From: Porphyromonadaceae bacterium UBA7048
GTDB lineage: Bacteria > Bacteroidota > Bacteroidia > Bacteroidales > Muribaculaceae
Direction: 5' to 3'
DNA: 64,000 bases
Assembly: GCA_002493945.1 (NCBI GenBank)
Contig: DLAL01000085.1
Coordinates: 55,826 to 119,825, forward strand
Below the pieces are notes generated by a model, which ran no database searches, was not told the DNA's origin, and saw nothing but the letters and a program-made list of their open reading frames with translations. Position 1 is the stretch's first letter, and every line of letters begins with the position of its first letter. The position numbers and the translations under genes were made by a program. Shown here piece after piece: positions 63,901 through 64,000 of this stretch.

Positions 63901-64000
63901 GCATCGGCCGGACGCTATTTCCTGACAGGCAATCCCTACATGGCCGGACTCGACATGAAGCGCTTCTTCGAGGTCAATCAGAACATCGAGGCCAAGTACT
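57976..64000 (+). CDS. giant secreted surface protein, partial (at least 2008 residues)
   Basis: One open frame from the ATG at 57976 to the window edge with no stop. Signal peptide MTRHHILPALLFLSALFPAVTA without lipobox. Residues about 30-175 resemble a discoidin (F5/8 type C) domain ('SLIDGERNTSWNSS', 'YRYLRFTVTANNSR'). Residues about 370-560 carry GLUG-like beta-helix repeats ('NPYRGTFDGRGNML', 'IRNCGFMGKLTC'). Middle and end are large beta domains, including 'YWTGEAGTNWNNDVNWRRAS' and 'FTPMDFTKVIIPASAVPHLF', common in Bacteroidales giant surface proteins. It may be an adhesin linked to the fimbrillin-like genes. The C-terminus (sorting signal?) is outside the window. Confidence 0.85.
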   Translation, partial: MTRHHILPALLFLSALFPAVTARAERSFLINDPSQFSCSGSQPSPEVFRSLIDGERNTSWNSSSSQPSGEHYLEVDLGRPLDLAADEDLVVYMRRADSASEAPTTLRMEGSADGFAWTTFAHAYFVYRGPMTEEYSARIRTDEPYRYLRFTVTANNSRTYYGATEHRTMSMAEFNIIRLRRTDDYSPSRVDRFRLKTDYVRDFENYTFKYSQGFPEEHNRWIGLTSWFDTVNKGKWNADGNWTADPEYWASSKIKMPSFTMLDSSTDPLIKEGKRQASHVTEHILYAVPGDAIALYPYYDLPGTTAYNERFSHWYDYTTGGDNPYLDFLIDPSLIAPVKGAGFVGGTDTHSYRPNTVYITDAASFNRFAERVNAGETGLNAVMINGFNFGKEQATMIGTAENPYRGTFDGRGNMLDGVNLDYPAEDAVGIFRYVAGDATIKNLQLSVTINITGKSFVGLIGVYKDASADNTLTVENCSGDPNIYAHGINAAGILGSNWNAGAVIIRNCGFMGKLTCLGQGDTGTSEAGLISGWLGSNARTTVENCVARPKEDANAPTTGYDVPYGWANGNEMLYRSSENSAKGVNNYIAASQNPGSSQGTWVTTDDGYVISGDFIKRLGGGWIGHAWGYPRPCGFTQHALRYYGTVATFFMPRDVYAPDGIMQTFPDGVEEYVIAADFAQHVADDKYYYDQQLYKHNFEDGTIYEPIINSRHIFRIRDGKKFADDNMSTLEKNRAYIRANRRYVSARADADFQIRFDSPVPKEGTTRSKWYYKISDMDYRRICSMAIYVYDASTEELISTDNSIFYPDMAFGGQGSREIDYVNYNACGGGGSYYRVLKCDSANAVAGKRYIVRLIAKDINGNIIKLPDGSGQDLWVQELHINFFSEDNASLLTSEQLEDDKYRRRRPAQLTERFGEPKDKIDYDEFNDLLDPEKVKDFRDYMVSLKNNPLDMPPGTTSYYFRWPLPHNDVTYSFGYDARYDYNNYTVSNSAWATIYNGASKERFDRLYYDTGGKQQGFFYYINAASDPGNMAYLKLDEFCAGSTLYVSAWMQEFSSAPEVANLAINFMAVMKDGERRPIHTFVTGYVPVPGKWYQAYYSFVPDITDIDTQQVEHYEIVLENNCTSSNGADYAIDDIRVYVVSPVVYANQITTVCRDSDAADVKVNMPFETLLQSLGREENTDAASAEEIDLYYTFLDKDIYDAGAVENPEKAFYDAVVHFPYRGDDSRRDFGRITVRDCFLANPEYDPKDFTGSMAFRDNDGGERLITFNTRPSGQAVKTGKEFYIALYTPAEGVVIDPDRGPGYELFRIDDPCSKKCTLRIEASGVIKVDGSVVYPGDPVVVCENQAPVIQVDLQGQTAEGEDIEIVEHNAVFDWFDGPYEEFSNIVSEQGFTLHEALINMRTLNPREADIDRMKTDGLFTEEQREFVRSFVLPSDENGETAPRLHLSGTSYVFPPVRIPEGEEEGSAYVLAIPADYHIGDKWLICTQPTEVRITVRHQAPQMWHGVSEGIPYPEGLIDVPLRAGLRQLRSVSAEAGASPQRMLEVPVRRIMPVTPEVTAMRPGSDRLIYLVESDDPAYHNIQGGTATQGPLLAAGQIDDIIADKSTPALNMLKMNFFSDFAFREGYTYRFRYSFDEDADAQGGAVCEGQDVFTVKVVPEYQYWTGEAGTNWNNDVNWRRASSDDVMCAPDSHADFLTDGGTNDRTRSFTPMDFTKVIIPASAVPHLFDTQDADVALPYGSLPWSHQTETDAVEAPATELINFDMATADYPGVLRCRPWLANECAEIHFTPGAWILNQQYLRYSRAWADIEMKPERWYSLSSPFAGTVAGDMYMPAANARQESERFVPISFDRSLHDRFAPAVYQRSWNKARAIVYERGGSDRNVFVETSWSNVFNDVSEAYRTGEGFSIKTDAGEVAAYDASRPVLMRLPKDDTSYSYYTDYDDFSGNTTAVRDAQLYRLNESTAPVQTVISAASAGRYFLTGNPYMAGLDMKRFFEVNQNIEAKY

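Noticed and set aside
1..64000. tRNA, rRNA, CRISPR arrays, insertion sequences
   Set aside because: No cloverleaf, no rRNA-like stretch, no regularly spaced repeats and no transposase-like frame were found in the gaps or genes.

Overview
The window reads as chromosomal DNA of a gut-type member of the order Bacteroidales, most likely the Muribaculaceae or a close relative. The signs are SusC/SusD polysaccharide-utilisation genes, a hybrid two-component system (HTCS), many SPII lipoproteins, FimB/Mfa2-like fimbrial lipoproteins, a Bacteroidetes-type gene block rpmB-rpmG-DUF4295, and repeated promoters of the Bacteroidetes type (TTTG, about 20 bases, TAnnTTTG). The DNA is GC-rich, so long antisense shadow ORFs are everywhere. 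The family-level name is an inference; the order is well supported.

Layout. 1-14 kb is mostly housekeeping: a membrane acyltransferase, a DUF4136 lipoprotein, a secreted six-hairpin glycosidase, tilS and nadE (4-base overlap), the L28/L33/DUF4295 cluster, an AAA/DUF4143 ATPase, an MBL hydrolase, rsmG, a cvfB-like S1 protein on a face-to-face promoter pair with rsmG, and glmS. 14.2-30.9 kb is one minus-strand polysaccharide-utilisation locus. In transcription order it holds an IPT/TIG-propeller surface lipoprotein, SusC, SusD, a DUF1735-type lipoprotein, GH76, GH32, a membrane acyltransferase, GH31 and a BNR-propeller enzyme. 31-38.8 kb holds a glutaminase-like secreted protein (DUF4964/5127/4965/1793 type), a GH43-like lipoprotein that seems to lack key catalytic acids, and an HTCS regulator split by a one-base frameshift. 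39-41.7 kb is a 919-residue secreted protein with an internally duplicated module.

42-51.8 kb is a plus-strand set for alpha-mannoside breakdown: a 1509-residue fusion of a glutaminase-like protein with a GH2 enzyme, then GH76, GH92 and GH125. GH76 (endo-alpha-1,6-mannanase), GH92 (exo-alpha-mannosidase) and GH125 (exo-alpha-1,6-mannosidase) are the classical combination for fungal alpha-mannan or mannose-rich glycans, and the SusCD locus carries a second GH76. I infer that the two arms act on the same class of mannose-rich glycan or glycoprotein. The glutaminase-like proteins could act on the peptide or amide part.

51.8-64 kb is a surface-structure region: a LytTR/LytS two-component pair, a leader with two overlapping 22-codon ORFs and a hairpin, an outer-membrane beta-barrel protein, then (behind a strong promoter and a leader of about 210 nt) two fimbrillin-type lipoproteins and a giant secreted protein of more than 2,008 codons that runs off the right edge. 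No tRNA, rRNA, CRISPR array or insertion sequence was seen.
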